Source: Thaumasiovibrio subtropicus
GTDB lineage: Bacteria; Pseudomonadota; Gammaproteobacteria; Enterobacterales; Vibrionaceae
Assembly (NCBI RefSeq): GCF_019703835.1
Contig: NZ_AP023055.1
Location: 310,001 to 374,000, forward strand
DNA length: 64,000 nt
Direction of reading: 5' to 3'
Positions 26,742 to 35,030 of this stretch are shown here, piece by piece. How positions within the stretch are numbered: the first letter of the stretch is position 1; each line of letters opens with the position of its first letter. The position numbers and the translations under genes are program-made. The notes under the pieces are model-generated. The model was given only the letters and a program-made list of their open reading frames with translations, was not told where the DNA came from and did not search any database.

Positions 26742-26858
26742 ATGACAAAGCCTTGGATCTATCTTGGCCGTGGAATTGCTATCGCTGCTGGATTGCTATC
26801 TGGCGTTGTTGTCGCGGTGATCAGTGCTATTTCATTAGGTTGGATGCCAGTGTGTTAG
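26742..26858 (+). CDS. Small single-TM membrane protein (38 residues)
   Basis: A 38-residue frame with a strong AAGGAG ribosome binding site eight bases upstream. The peptide begins MTKPWIYLGRGIAIAAG and has one long hydrophobic helix (about 11-33) ending in GWMPVC. Its length kept it below usual gene-calling limits. A TATAAAATG sequence about 40 bp upstream may be a -10 element. The function is unknown. Confidence 0.6.
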   Translation: MTKPWIYLGRGIAIAAGLLSGVVVAVISAISLGWMPVC

Positions 26859-26956
26859 CCTTTGTAAGATTGGGGTTGTGAAAGCTTACGACACATTGCT
26901 ATTTGACTGCTCGCCTTTTACTCTTCAGTACTCTTTTCGCTGTTCAGGAGATATAG

Positions 26957-27640
26957 ATGTCATCCACTATCACTCTTTTTGGTGTTTATCGTGGCAAGGT
27001 TATGCAGAGTTTTGGCATGGAGACCGCGATCAACAAACAAGGTGTTAAAGAGAGGCTTTACTTAAGCGAACTGGGTTTAGAGGGAGATGAGTGCGCAGAT
27101 AAGAAGCACCATGGTGGCCCTGACAGGGCGCTGCATCAATATCCCCGGGAGCATTACGCATATTGGCAGGCGCGTTTTCCCGACATCTCGGGTTGGCAAG
27201 CGCCTGGTATGGGTGAAAACCTGTCAACAGAGGGCATGACAGAAGAGACGGTCTGTATTGGTGATCGCTATCAATGGGGAGATGCCATTGTTGAAGTATC
27301 TCAACCGCGATCGCCTTGCTTGACCTTGAATAAACGCTGGGGTGTCGAAGCTATCTCTGTTGAGATGCAGAATATTAGCCGCTGTGGTTGGCTTTATCGT
27401 GTCATTCAACCCGGATGGGTGAGTGTTGATGCACCTTTGAGTCTCATTGAGCGCACAGACAATGCAATGACGGTAAAAGCGGTGTGTGATCTATTTTTCG
27501 GCGACCCGTTGAATCAAGATGGACTGAAACAGTTGCAAACGCAGCAACGTCTATCACGCAGTTGGATGGATAAAGTGGATAAGCGTTTGCAAACAGGAGA
27601 TGTCGAAAACTGGAACTTTCGTTTGTTTGGCCATCCTTAA
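26957..27640 (+). CDS. yiiM: MOSC domain protein, YiiM-like
   Basis: A 227-residue molybdenum-cofactor binding protein. The MOSC core carries ECADKKHHGGPDRALHQYP (around residue 45-65) and SQPRSPCLTLN near 115, in which the Cys is the expected molybdenum ligand. The C-terminal 3-alpha domain is present. E. coli YiiM reduces N-hydroxylated compounds such as 6-hydroxylaminopurine; the same role is inferred here. It stands alone. Confidence 0.88.
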   Translation: MSSTITLFGVYRGKVMQSFGMETAINKQGVKERLYLSELGLEGDECADKKHHGGPDRALHQYPREHYAYWQARFPDISGWQAPGMGENLSTEGMTEETVCIGDRYQWGDAIVEVSQPRSPCLTLNKRWGVEAISVEMQNISRCGWLYRVIQPGWVSVDAPLSLIERTDNAMTVKAVCDLFFGDPLNQDGLKQLQTQQRLSRSWMDKVDKRLQTGDVENWNFRLFGHP

Positions 27641-27685
27641 CAACCAAGCTGGCTTGGGTATAGTGTTGACGTCTTACGACATGCG

Positions 27686-28582
27686 TTATTGTGTGAGTGC
27701 GGTACGCCGCATTCTGACTGCACCTTCGATAATCGTAAGGAACAGACCGAACCAAATAAAGCCAAATGTGACAGCTTTTTCCTCATCAAACACTTCTCCG
27801 AATACCCAAACCGCCAACAAAAATTGCAAGCTGGGTTCAATGTATTGCATGAAGCCAACCATAGACAGTGTCGTTCGTTTTACAGCAATAGAATAGAAGA
27901 CGAGCGGCAGTAAGGTTGTTGGCGCAGCACCTAAATAGAGCCAAGTTGTCATGGTGTCAGCGTTAAATGCAATGCTGCCGTTGGTGGTGCTTTTCCAAAT
28001 CATGAACGCCAGCGCAAAAGGGGCAAGTGTTAACGCTTCAAGAAAAAGCGAGGTCATCGCATCAAACTGAATTTGCTTTTTTGCCCAACCATATAGCGTA
28101 AAAAAAGTTGCCATAAAGAGGGCAATGATGGGGAGTTCACCATAATGCCAGACTTGATAGCCAATACCGGTTATCGCCAAAAGTAAGGCCATGACTTGCA
28201 TCGAGGTCAGTTTGTCTTTCATGACAAACACACCGAGTGCGATGACCATGATGGGATTAATGAAAAAACCTAAGCTTGCTTCGAGCACCTGCCCATTGGT
28301 CATCGCCCAAGTGAACGCATACCAAGATCCTGACATCATGAATCCGGCGATAAAGCAAAAGAGTAGCGATCGTTTATCTTTTCATATTGTTGTCAGCTTG
28401 GGTAAGGCCTTCTTAAACGCGAACACCATCAAAATGCCACAAGGCACAGAGACCAAAATCCTCAAGGCAAGAAGCTCGTTCATATCGGGAGAAGGGAGGT
28501 ATTGGTAGTAAAGTGGTAACAATCCCCAAAGCGCAAAAGAGAGTGCTGCTATCAAGTTGCCAAAAGCCATAAAGAAGGACAC
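27686..28582 (-). pseudogene. rarD: RarD-type EamA transporter, interrupted by in-frame TGA
   Basis: Read through, this is a 298-residue protein of RarD size with about ten hydrophobic helices. It begins MSFFMAFGNLIAALSFALWG and has the RarD-like segments LEASLGFFINP and QYIEPSLQF. A single TGA at 28382-28384 interrupts the frame after residue 66; the frame is unchanged on both sides (KLTTI, stop, KDKRSLLF). It is either a recent nonsense mutation, a sequencing error, or readthrough. The downstream 217 codons contain an internal ATG pair, but a protein started there would lack the first helices. Confidence 0.8.
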
Positions 28583-28843
28583 CTGAAAAGTCTAACAGGA
28601 CTGCATAGTGGGGGACAAAACCCTCTGATGTAAAGTGTTATTTGCTAAGGCAAACAAATTTGCCTGTGGGCTCAAACTGTCGCTAACTCGCCGCTAAATG
28701 ATCGAAAACGCACGGTTAAATTCCGTGAGTTTACCTGTCAGGATTTTGTACATCCTAACGCAAATTGTGATCAAAAAGATTGAGAAACAGTCAGGGTTTT
28801 GAGAGCGTAGAGAGTCAACACTTAGCATCAAGAGAACCACATA

Positions 28844-29215
28844 ATGGATTACGATTCCTTTAATGCGTTTTGCGAGAGATTTACGGCGACTTCCCATGTT
28901 GTGCAATGGGGGAATGCACAGGTATGGAAAGTGGCCGGGAAGGTTTTTGCTATTGGAGGGTGGGGCGATGATAAGCCTGCATACACGTTTAAAACCTCGG
29001 ATTTAAACTTCGAATTTCTAAGTCATAAAGATGGCTATAAACCAGCCCCTTATTTTGCAACACGTGGCATGAAATGGATTCAGCAAACGGATACTGATGG
29101 GGAACTGGATGAAGAGTTGGAGTATTACATCACCGAGTCTTACCGTTTAGTGGCATTGGGTTTGAGTAAGAAAAAGCGCAAAGAGTTGGGGATTGATGTT
29201 GAACCGCGCGAATGA
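28844..29215 (+). CDS. MmcQ/YjbR family protein
   Basis: A 123-residue cytosolic protein of the MmcQ/YjbR family (double wing-like, CyaY-like fold). The segments VVQWGNAQVWKVAGKVFAI and GYKPAPYFATRGMKWIQ are typical. Members are often annotated as DNA-binding, but a clear biochemical role is not established. It is divergent from the interrupted EamA gene, with a 260-bp promoter region between them. Confidence 0.85.
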   Translation: MDYDSFNAFCERFTATSHVVQWGNAQVWKVAGKVFAIGGWGDDKPAYTFKTSDLNFEFLSHKDGYKPAPYFATRGMKWIQQTDTDGELDEELEYYITESYRLVALGLSKKKRKELGIDVEPRE

Positions 29216-29390
29216 CCAGCCAAGGTATTGTCTGATGTCTACTGATTCTGATACCCGAGTTGTGTGTCCTGCGAAAGCATCACTTTCTTAGCTCATGGCT
29301 ACTCCTAGGTAAGCTTTGCCATCGTGTCGCTTGCCGCATGCTCTGCTTGTGCTAGTTTTTTGTGACTGCATTAGGGAATAGAGAGTGTAA

Positions 29391-30128
29391 ATGGAGTTTC
29401 GTCATCAGTTTGTGGATACAACGCGGTATCAGCGTGTGTTTGTCGTCGGAGATATCCATGGCAAGTTGGATTGCTTCAAATCTGCTTTAACAGCGATTGG
29501 TTTTAATCCTTCAACAGATCTCGTTATTGCGGTTGGAGATTTGATCGACCGTGGGCCCCAGTCTGCGGAGACCTTAACTTTTCTTGCTACCCATCCGTGG
29601 TTTATTTCGGTTGCCGGAAATCATGAATTAATGATGTCGAATGCGATGTCTGTGTGGACGAAGCGCGACCGCAGTCCAGAACAGCAGCGCTTGATCGACA
29701 TTTGGTTTAAAAATGGTGCCGATTGGACCAAAGCGTACAGCTACGAAGAACTAGTGGCACTGAATGAGGTAGTGGAATCTATGCCTTGCGCGATGACCTG
29801 TTTGCTCTCAGATGGTCGCACGGTCGGCATTAGTCACGCGCAGCCGCATAGCCTCGATTGGACGGAAATGCAGCAATGGCAAGGCGATATGCGAGTGAAC
29901 CCACGTTGGATATGGGGGAGGACACGGATTAAAGGCGAACCAGCCGGCGTTGTTGAGAATGTTGACCTGACGATTCATGGACATACGCGCAGTGAGCATG
30001 TTGTGCATGTCGCAAACAGCCAATTTATCGATACTGCTTCGATGGATGACTACCGAGGTCCGTTCACGTTTTTAGAGTTAAACTCTGGCGAGTATTATCC
30101 ATATAGGCAAGATTCAGAAGTGAACTAG
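29391..30128 (+). CDS. PPP-type metallophosphoesterase (PrpA/PrpB-like)
   Basis: A 245-residue serine/threonine phosphatase-like enzyme. The binuclear metal motifs are complete: GDIHG (near residue 21), GDLIDRGP (near 49), GNHE (near 76) and HGHT (near 197), with a further histidine in ISHAQPH. This arrangement fits bacteriophage lambda-type or PrpA/B protein phosphatases, or symmetric Ap4A hydrolase relatives. Substrate is not decided. Confidence 0.88.
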   Translation: MEFRHQFVDTTRYQRVFVVGDIHGKLDCFKSALTAIGFNPSTDLVIAVGDLIDRGPQSAETLTFLATHPWFISVAGNHELMMSNAMSVWTKRDRSPEQQRLIDIWFKNGADWTKAYSYEELVALNEVVESMPCAMTCLLSDGRTVGISHAQPHSLDWTEMQQWQGDMRVNPRWIWGRTRIKGEPAGVVENVDLTIHGHTRSEHVVHVANSQFIDTASMDDYRGPFTFLELNSGEYYPYRQDSEVN

Positions 30129-30269
30129 GGCTCTGAGTATATAAGTGTCTAACAGTGGCTAATAAACAAGGCGAATAAGTGTGTATTTTAGTGAGTTATA
30201 TATTATTAATTGAAACGCGTCAGTAATTATGAATAATGCTATGCTCGCAAATCAGTCAAGGAGATGGAA

Positions 30270-30713
30270 ATGTCGCAAGGATTTTTTAACGCATTAATCA
30301 TGGGGCCAAAAGAAGTACCCGCCGCTCAGAAGGTAGCAAAGTTTGTCGCTTGCTTTCAGTTATTTTTCCTCATTATTGCCGGTGCGGTATTGTTGTTGTT
30401 GAATGACACGGTTGAGGTAGAGGTACCGGAACTCTTTCATAGTATTGAGCTGCTAATTGGTTTGCTCGGTGTTCAAGCGATTTGTAGTGTCTTTCTTTTT
30501 AAAGGAAAGTTTTGGGCAGCCATCGCACTGATTGTTATCGAAGTCGTTAACAGTGTCGCGGGTTACCTTGAAACTGGTGATATTATGGGTTCAGTCAATG
30601 GCTTGAGTATGCTGCTACTTATTAGCGCATTACAAGCAACAAACTTTATTTGTACTCAGCAGAAGCTCGATGAAGATCGTGCCGCCATTAAAGACGGCGG
30701 TGGCCGTATCTAA
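30270..30713 (+). CDS. Small integral membrane protein, hypothetical
   Basis: A 147-residue protein with four predicted helices (about 25-45, 60-80, 84-103 and 108-128) and a charged C-terminus. The ATG at 30270 is favoured over that at 30264 because the AAGGAG site directly abuts the latter. It resembles small DUF membrane proteins, but I cannot name the family. Confidence 0.65.
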   Translation: MSQGFFNALIMGPKEVPAAQKVAKFVACFQLFFLIIAGAVLLLLNDTVEVEVPELFHSIELLIGLLGVQAICSVFLFKGKFWAAIALIVIEVVNSVAGYLETGDIMGSVNGLSMLLLISALQATNFICTQQKLDEDRAAIKDGGGRI

Positions 30714-30728
30714 ATTTGGTCGCTATCG

Positions 30729-30754
30729 GCTGCGTGAAGGGCTTCACGCAGCTT
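30729..30754. terminator. Strong hairpin after the small membrane protein gene
   Basis: Eleven-bp arms (GCTGCGTGAAG and its complement) with a minimal loop, 16 bp after the stop codon. A T-rich stretch begins about 20 bp later. It probably separates the plus-strand gene from the degenerate minus-strand gene. Confidence 0.5.
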
Positions 30755-30766
30755 GCTGGACACATC

Positions 30767-31112
30767 AATCTTTTTCCTTGTCTTTTAGTTTTTCATTAGT
30801 CTTTTCACTTGAGTTTATAGATAAACTTGTTTCGATAGGTGAATGTTTCAATAATTCACTCTTATTTTCCTGTTTGACTAAGTCTAGTTCTTTATCGTAC
30901 CCCTTTTTAGCCAACGGCGAAATGACTTTTCTAATACATAAGGTGAAATTAACAGAATAAAAAGGAAGAACATAGCTATTGGAATAACAATATATAAATG
31001 TTTAACTAAAAGTCGACAAATGAAGAATATAACGCTGGATCGTTTTTACTTGATGTATAAATAGACCTGAAAACACAGTAATAGGAATACCAAGTATAAT
31101 TGATGGTTTCAT
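30767..31112 (-). pseudogene. Frameshifted small membrane protein gene
   Basis: On the minus strand an ATG at 31112, with AAGGGA seven bases upstream, opens a frame that stops after 36 codons. A hydrophobic stretch (IVIPIAMFFLFILLI) continues in the +1 frame between about 31035 and 30910. A lysine/glutamate-rich tail (KELDLVKQENKSELLKHS to KDKEKD) then follows in the original frame up to a TGA at 30767. The protein-like composition of all three parts suggests one gene of about 110 codons with two compensating shifts. I do not recognise the family. Confidence 0.4.
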
Positions 31113-31333
31113 CTTTACATCCCTTTAAATGGTTTATTGTAGAGTAATTGATATGATGATGTTTAATAGGCGGTCTTTTCTTAGATTCAATTCACACTTC
31201 ACCTATGGTTCCGTCGAGGGGGGTTACATTCCGATTGAGAAAGTTATTTAGCTTTGACATTTTGGTAGAAAAATGAATACCATGTCTGAATAATCTTTTA
31301 CTGATTGTTGAGTAAAAAAACAAGGAGCAAAGA

Positions 31334-31675
31334 ATGTTTATGGAAATAGGCTTATTTGAGTTGCTTGTAATGACAGCGCATGTCGCACTCGGATTTATTG
31401 TCACCGTACTGATAGTGGTATGTCCAGTAAGAACAGGTTATGAAAAATTCCTTTCATTATTAATCATCTGGTGCATACCCGTGCTAGGCAGTATTTACGT
31501 TTACTGTAGGGTTGGCACTAAACGTATAAAGCGGCGCAGGTCGGGCGGGCATTACTCTGGATATACATCAGGTGGTGGTGGATATTGTGATGGTGGCTCA
31601 TCTGGCGGGGGCGGATACAGTGGCGGTGGAAGCTGCGGAGGTGGTGATGGTGGTGGCTGTGGTGGAGGAGATTGA
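31334..31675 (+). CDS. Two-TM protein with glycine-rich C-terminal tail
   Basis: A 113-residue protein with AAGGAG seven bases before the ATG. Two hydrophobic helices (about 8-30 and 38-58) are followed by a basic patch (KRIKRRRSG) and a 40-residue tail of Gly, Ser and Tyr with four Cys (CDGG, SCGG, GCGG). The helical part resembles the PLDc_N-like two-helix domain. The tail may be extended or bind metal. The function is unknown. Confidence 0.65.
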   Translation: MFMEIGLFELLVMTAHVALGFIVTVLIVVCPVRTGYEKFLSLLIIWCIPVLGSIYVYCRVGTKRIKRRRSGGHYSGYTSGGGGYCDGGSSGGGGYSGGGSCGGGDGGGCGGGD

Positions 31676-31690
31676 GACTCCTCCGTATCA

Positions 31691-31739
31691 ATGCGCTAGT
31701 CAGCTTCTGAACCCTGCGTCTTGAGGTGGCTCGAGTATA
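31691..31739. repeat. Partial repeat element fused to a gene 3' end
   Basis: This matches, in inverted orientation, the first 47 bp of the intact element at 7413 (CAAGATGCAGGATTCAGAAG type sequence) with a few changes. It supplies the final codons and stop of the minus-strand gene ending at 31696. Confidence 0.7.
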
Positions 31740-31950
31740 GTCGGATTGTGACAAGCTTTTCGATGTTTGCACCAATAATACCGCCTAAGAGTAAATTGAT
31801 GGTCAATGCGGCTTTGTCCCCACTGAATAGAAAGAAAGTGATTATCGATAAGATGATACTGACACAAATAAAGGCCAAACAACGGCCTTTGCTTTGTTTT
31901 TTTGCCTCTGACAGCAGTTTTTTATCATGCCACTTCATTAAAGAACGCAT
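31696..31950 (-). CDS. Small membrane protein, last gene of diiron/GNAT cassette
   Basis: An 84-residue protein with two hydrophobic helices (about 24-44 and 50-70). It starts within the last codons of the GNAT-like gene (26-bp overlap), preceded by GAGG, which indicates coupling. Its last residues (SSHLKTQGSEAD) are encoded by the inserted repeat at 31691, so the original C-terminus has been lost. The frame also offers a start at 31938. The function is unknown; it may anchor, export or protect against the product of the cassette. Confidence 0.6.
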   Translation of the reverse strand: MRSLMKWHDKKLLSEAKKQSKGRCLAFICVSIILSIITFFLFSGDKAALTINLLLGGIIGANIEKLVTIRLYSSHLKTQGSEAD

Positions 31951-32554
31951 CAATTTTTTCCTCAGCTAACTGTTCATGGCACATGTAGCCCTCACCCATC
32001 AATGTTGCCAGAGACGTTAAGCTGGCAGAGATCGAGTGCTGACAAAGGTTGTTAAGTCGGTAGAGCTTGGGTTGTTCAATGCCTTGCCAATATTTATCAT
32101 TTGGGATACCACTGGATGCAATTTCTGCATCTTGGATCATTTTAAATGGATACTGGAGACGCCTCGTTAATCGATGAAAGAGCGATTTCTTCTGAACAGT
32201 ATAGTAACTTTCAATCCCATTATGAAAACCAAAAGTATGAGCGGCTGCCGTTAATGCGATTAATGCTTTTTCTCGTTGACCCGACGTCAAGGTATCAGAT
32301 ATAGCCAAGCCACAGATTTCTGCTGTTGGGGATTTGTCGATTTCAAAAGAGAAAAAACGTTCACACGGCAGTGAGTTACGTCGGAGACAAATATTCATAT
32401 TGCCTACAACCGTGTCGTTTTGAACGGTTACAATGCCAATATGGTTATTATCGATAAAGTTGTCTGTTTGCCACATCTTTTTATAGATAACTTCGGCCAA
32501 CGCTCTGCCTTCTTTATACAGGGGTTTCCCCCTGTCTGTAATGATAATTTCCAT
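31925..32554 (-). CDS. GNAT-fold acyltransferase, FeeM/thermostable-hemolysin-like
   Basis: A 209-residue cytosolic protein. The middle (VGNMNICLRR, then EICGLAIS, LIALTAAAHTFGF and YYTVQKKSLFHRL) follows the pattern of N-acyl amino acid synthase and thermostable-hemolysin relatives, which are GNAT-like enzymes using acyl-ACP or acyl-CoA. Sequence similarity is only what I can see by eye. It begins 5 bp after the heme-oxygenase-like gene and overlaps the next gene, so the three form an operon. The product is unknown. Confidence 0.6.
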   Translation of the reverse strand: MEIIITDRGKPLYKEGRALAEVIYKKMWQTDNFIDNNHIGIVTVQNDTVVGNMNICLRRNSLPCERFFSFEIDKSPTAEICGLAISDTLTSGQREKALIALTAAAHTFGFHNGIESYYTVQKKSLFHRLTRRLQYPFKMIQDAEIASSGIPNDKYWQGIEQPKLYRLNNLCQHSISASLTSLATLMGEGYMCHEQLAEEKIDAFFNEVA

Positions 32555-32559
32555 CTGTG

Positions 32560-33417
32560 TTAGTTGCCCATTTCAAAGGACTTCTTCGTTAAGCCAAAGT
32601 ACATATTATGGATTAAGTTCATGTTGTCGATCACTTCGACAAAATCCGCCTCTGTTGTAACCATTTGATCAAAAAGCTCGATATTATCAACAGCATGGCC
32701 TTGGTCTACCAAGTAATGGTAGTAAATGAACTTGTGATCTTCCGGTTTTGTGCCTAGCACTCCGTTAATGGCACCTAGCAAGCCATAAGATTGAGTGGCA
32801 ATCAGCAGTTCTAAGTAAAATGAGTACCCCAAGAAACCGACAAATGGCAGTCGTGTTAAGCGGTCATGTTGCGTGCTTACAATGGCTTTTGTCTCTGGGA
32901 AAACTTGTGTAAGCGGGTCAATGGTATCGAACTCACCGAGGAAGACGATATCTTGAAGTGCCCACAACTCATGTCCTTCTTCCTCATCGATATTATGTTC
33001 AGTCAGCTTTGCGAACTTATTCTGATGGCTGTCTAATGTATCGAGTTCACCATTGTTGAGTCTCTCAGTAAACATATGTTCAAATCGTGTGGTATAGCTT
33101 GTGTGATACCACCCTTGAATGAAGTAATACGAGAGGCCTTTTTTAGATATTTGATTGCCAGCTGCCATGGTGCTCACCATGTCGACAAACTCGCCGTGAA
33201 GCATTGTCGCATGCTCAATGATCTTTTTTGTATATCCCGATGCGTTCTCTATTGCGATGTTGAGCTTGTCTTTTTCTTGCTCAATGCGCTCTGGGCTAAG
33301 CTCATCGAGAATGCCCGTTAACGTTGCGAGTTTCTCGATGAGTGGTTGGTGTTGCTCTAGGAATGGCTGTACTTCGAACTGCGGCTGAAGATGATCAAAG
33401 GCGATTTTAGTAGACAT
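32560..33417 (-). CDS. Heme-oxygenase-like diiron protein (HDO/TenA-PqqC fold)
   Basis: A 285-residue all-helical protein. Candidate metal ligands are His105 in GWYHTS, Glu140/His141 and Glu145-147 to His149 in EHNIDEEEGHE, and Asp238/His241/Asp244 in VDQGHAVDN. This is the arrangement of heme-oxygenase-like diiron oxidases and oxygenases (UndA, SznF, CADD types) and of PqqC/TenA. Such enzymes oxidise fatty acids, amino acids or N-substituted compounds. The neighbour 5 bp downstream is an acyltransferase-like gene, so an acylated substrate is plausible (inference). Confidence 0.7.
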   Translation of the reverse strand: MSTKIAFDHLQPQFEVQPFLEQHQPLIEKLATLTGILDELSPERIEQEKDKLNIAIENASGYTKKIIEHATMLHGEFVDMVSTMAAGNQISKKGLSYYFIQGWYHTSYTTRFEHMFTERLNNGELDTLDSHQNKFAKLTEHNIDEEEGHELWALQDIVFLGEFDTIDPLTQVFPETKAIVSTQHDRLTRLPFVGFLGYSFYLELLIATQSYGLLGAINGVLGTKPEDHKFIYYHYLVDQGHAVDNIELFDQMVTTEADFVEVIDNMNLIHNMYFGLTKKSFEMGN

Positions 33418-33597
33418 TTGCTTCCCTTATGTTTTGTGGTTGTTAAATTTGTGTTGATTATTAACATTCGGGATAAGGGAGTTGATAAAATTAATGTTTC
33501 CTAGATCTATTTTGAGTCTGATATCACATGAAAATGCGGCATTAAAAATGTCAATTAACTATTGGTTAGCGCTAGTTAACAATTGAACTCTATCACC

Positions 33598-33614
33598 TAT
33601 CCCTTATTGGGATA
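33598..33614. promoter_or_regulatory. Palindrome upstream of the diiron cassette
   Basis: TATCCC-TTATT-GGGATA is a perfect 6-bp inverted repeat about 180 bp before the cassette start, in an A+T-rich 245-bp gap. Without a T-run it is more like an operator than a terminator. Confidence 0.35.
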
Positions 33615-33664
33615 AGTGACAATGTTATAAACACTGTTTGCCTCATTGTAGAATGGTGAGTGTC

Positions 33665-33955
33665 TTACTCTCTTCCGCCCCATTTTTCCTTGTTGAGAAT
33701 CTCTTTAAGTTCATGTGTTTTGGCAAGGTCGACATCGTAAATATTGGCAAGTGCAGCGACATAATAGAGTACGTCATACAGCTCTTCTGCAATGGTTCCC
33801 TTTAAGTTTTCCAAATCTGGCTGCCCTGATTTGTTGGCTCGAATCACTTCAGAAAGCTCGCCGACTTCTTCGATCAGTTTGAGAAAGTAATGCGAGGCTT
33901 GATCAGGCGCGTAATCAAACTGTTTGATGTGATCTTGTAATGCTTGTAGATCCAT
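33665..33955 (-). CDS. MazG-like nucleotide pyrophosphohydrolase
   Basis: A 96-residue all-alpha NTP pyrophosphatase. The metal-binding helix pair is seen as LIEEVGELSEVIR (ExxE) and EELYDVLYYVAALA (ExxxD), the MazG/PRA-PH pattern. It should hydrolyse a nucleoside triphosphate to the monophosphate and pyrophosphate, possibly house-cleaning modified nucleotides. The ATG at 33955 has AAGGA eight bases upstream; longer reading gives a low-complexity leader and is rejected. Confidence 0.85.
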   Translation of the reverse strand: MDLQALQDHIKQFDYAPDQASHYFLKLIEEVGELSEVIRANKSGQPDLENLKGTIAEELYDVLYYVAALANIYDVDLAKTHELKEILNKEKWGGRE

Positions 33956-34193
33956 GAAAGGTGTCCTTGTTGATCGTGAGCTGAAGACGCTAACATTTTG
34001 ATAACCTGACGAAAAGTTCATTTTCCAAAAAAGTGTTAACTCTCCCTGAAACTGCTTGCTTTAACAGTCAATGTTGTTGTCTTTTTTGTTCTATTGACGC
34101 AGTGTACCGTGAACAGATAAGTCTCAATTAGAGCAAGAAGGTGATCGCTGTGAGCTTATGTGAGGTGAAGCTGACTACGGAAAGGATACGTCG

Positions 34194-35030
34194 ATGAGCA
34201 GAGCGAGCTGGTTACTTGTGATAAGCGTTTTTTTGCTGGGTTGTGAGTCTGCGGAAGTCGTAGAAGAGCAGCACTATCTCCGCTTGCTTAAAGAGATGCG
34301 CTCTCAACACGATGGTATTTGGCCCCTTTATCCAGAATATATGCGGCATAGCACTTCTGAGCCAGCGGTTGGGGCGATGTTAGCGTTCATAAAAAGGGAC
34401 GTTGATGGTCGCGCAGAGTTAATGGCAATGCAGTTTCCTTCACTACAAACCTCTCCCCTGATTAGCGCTGATGTTGTGCCACATATGGTTATGAATTCGC
34501 CCGAAGATGTGCGCTATTCTGACGATGGGCGCTTTGTTTTTGTCACTCAGAAAACAATTGAACACGCTGAAGAAGGTTATGCATGCCGCGTTTATGACCG
34601 ATATTCCAATGAAGTGGGCATGGCGGTGTTAGAAGGTTCTTGCATAGGGCTGAGCGACAGTGTCGATGTCGTGTTTGATGCTCAACAGAAGTTGGCTTCA
34701 CTTTATCAACCATCACGGTTTGATGGGCTGGCCGTGTTGGAAAATGGGATTTCGGTTTCAAAAACTGGATTTCGTGTTGTCTCGAATCAGGGAGTCGATA
34801 GCCCTTATGGCGCGATGGACTATGCGATTAAAATGGAGCAAGGTTTCGCGACAGAGGTAAGTGTTTTTATTGCGCCCAAACAGCGATATGAAGGCTGGCT
34901 CGCATCCAATATGCCTGCCATGCCAACCTACAGCCAGATCGAAAAATCGGAGAGCTTAGCCGACAAGGATAGTGAGCATTACTTCAAATGGGGAATGATG
35001 GCGGCGTATATTTTTGATGAAGTGTTATAA
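34194..35030 (+). CDS. Hypothetical lipoprotein
   Basis: A 278-residue protein with a lipoprotein signal peptide and lipobox LLGC (Cys at residue 17). The mature part has a DxG-rich central region (RYSDDGRFVFVTQ) resembling a beta-propeller-like blade. I do not recognise a family. It stands alone; the start is set by GGAAAGGA upstream. The 600-bp gap after it (35031-35645) contains the tkt terminator and nothing I can name as a gene. Confidence 0.65.
   Translation: MSRASWLLVISVFLLGCESAEVVEEQHYLRLLKEMRSQHDGIWPLYPEYMRHSTSEPAVGAMLAFIKRDVDGRAELMAMQFPSLQTSPLISADVVPHMVMNSPEDVRYSDDGRFVFVTQKTIEHAEEGYACRVYDRYSNEVGMAVLEGSCIGLSDSVDVVFDAQQKLASLYQPSRFDGLAVLENGISVSKTGFRVVSNQGVDSPYGAMDYAIKMEQGFATEVSVFIAPKQRYEGWLASNMPAMPTYSQIEKSESLADKDSEHYFKWGMMAAYIFDEVL

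Noticed and set aside
30903..30913. Programmed -1 frameshift site at the A/G run in the small membrane gene
   Set aside because: The run does not fit the X-XXY-YYZ heptamer in the upstream frame and a second shift is also needed; decay or sequencing error is simpler.
31192..31404. A 70-codon minus-strand frame overlapping the Gly-rich protein gene
   Set aside because: Overlaps the start of a better-supported plus-strand gene with AAGGAG site; likely a shadow, although its last 22 codons could be a tiny peptide.
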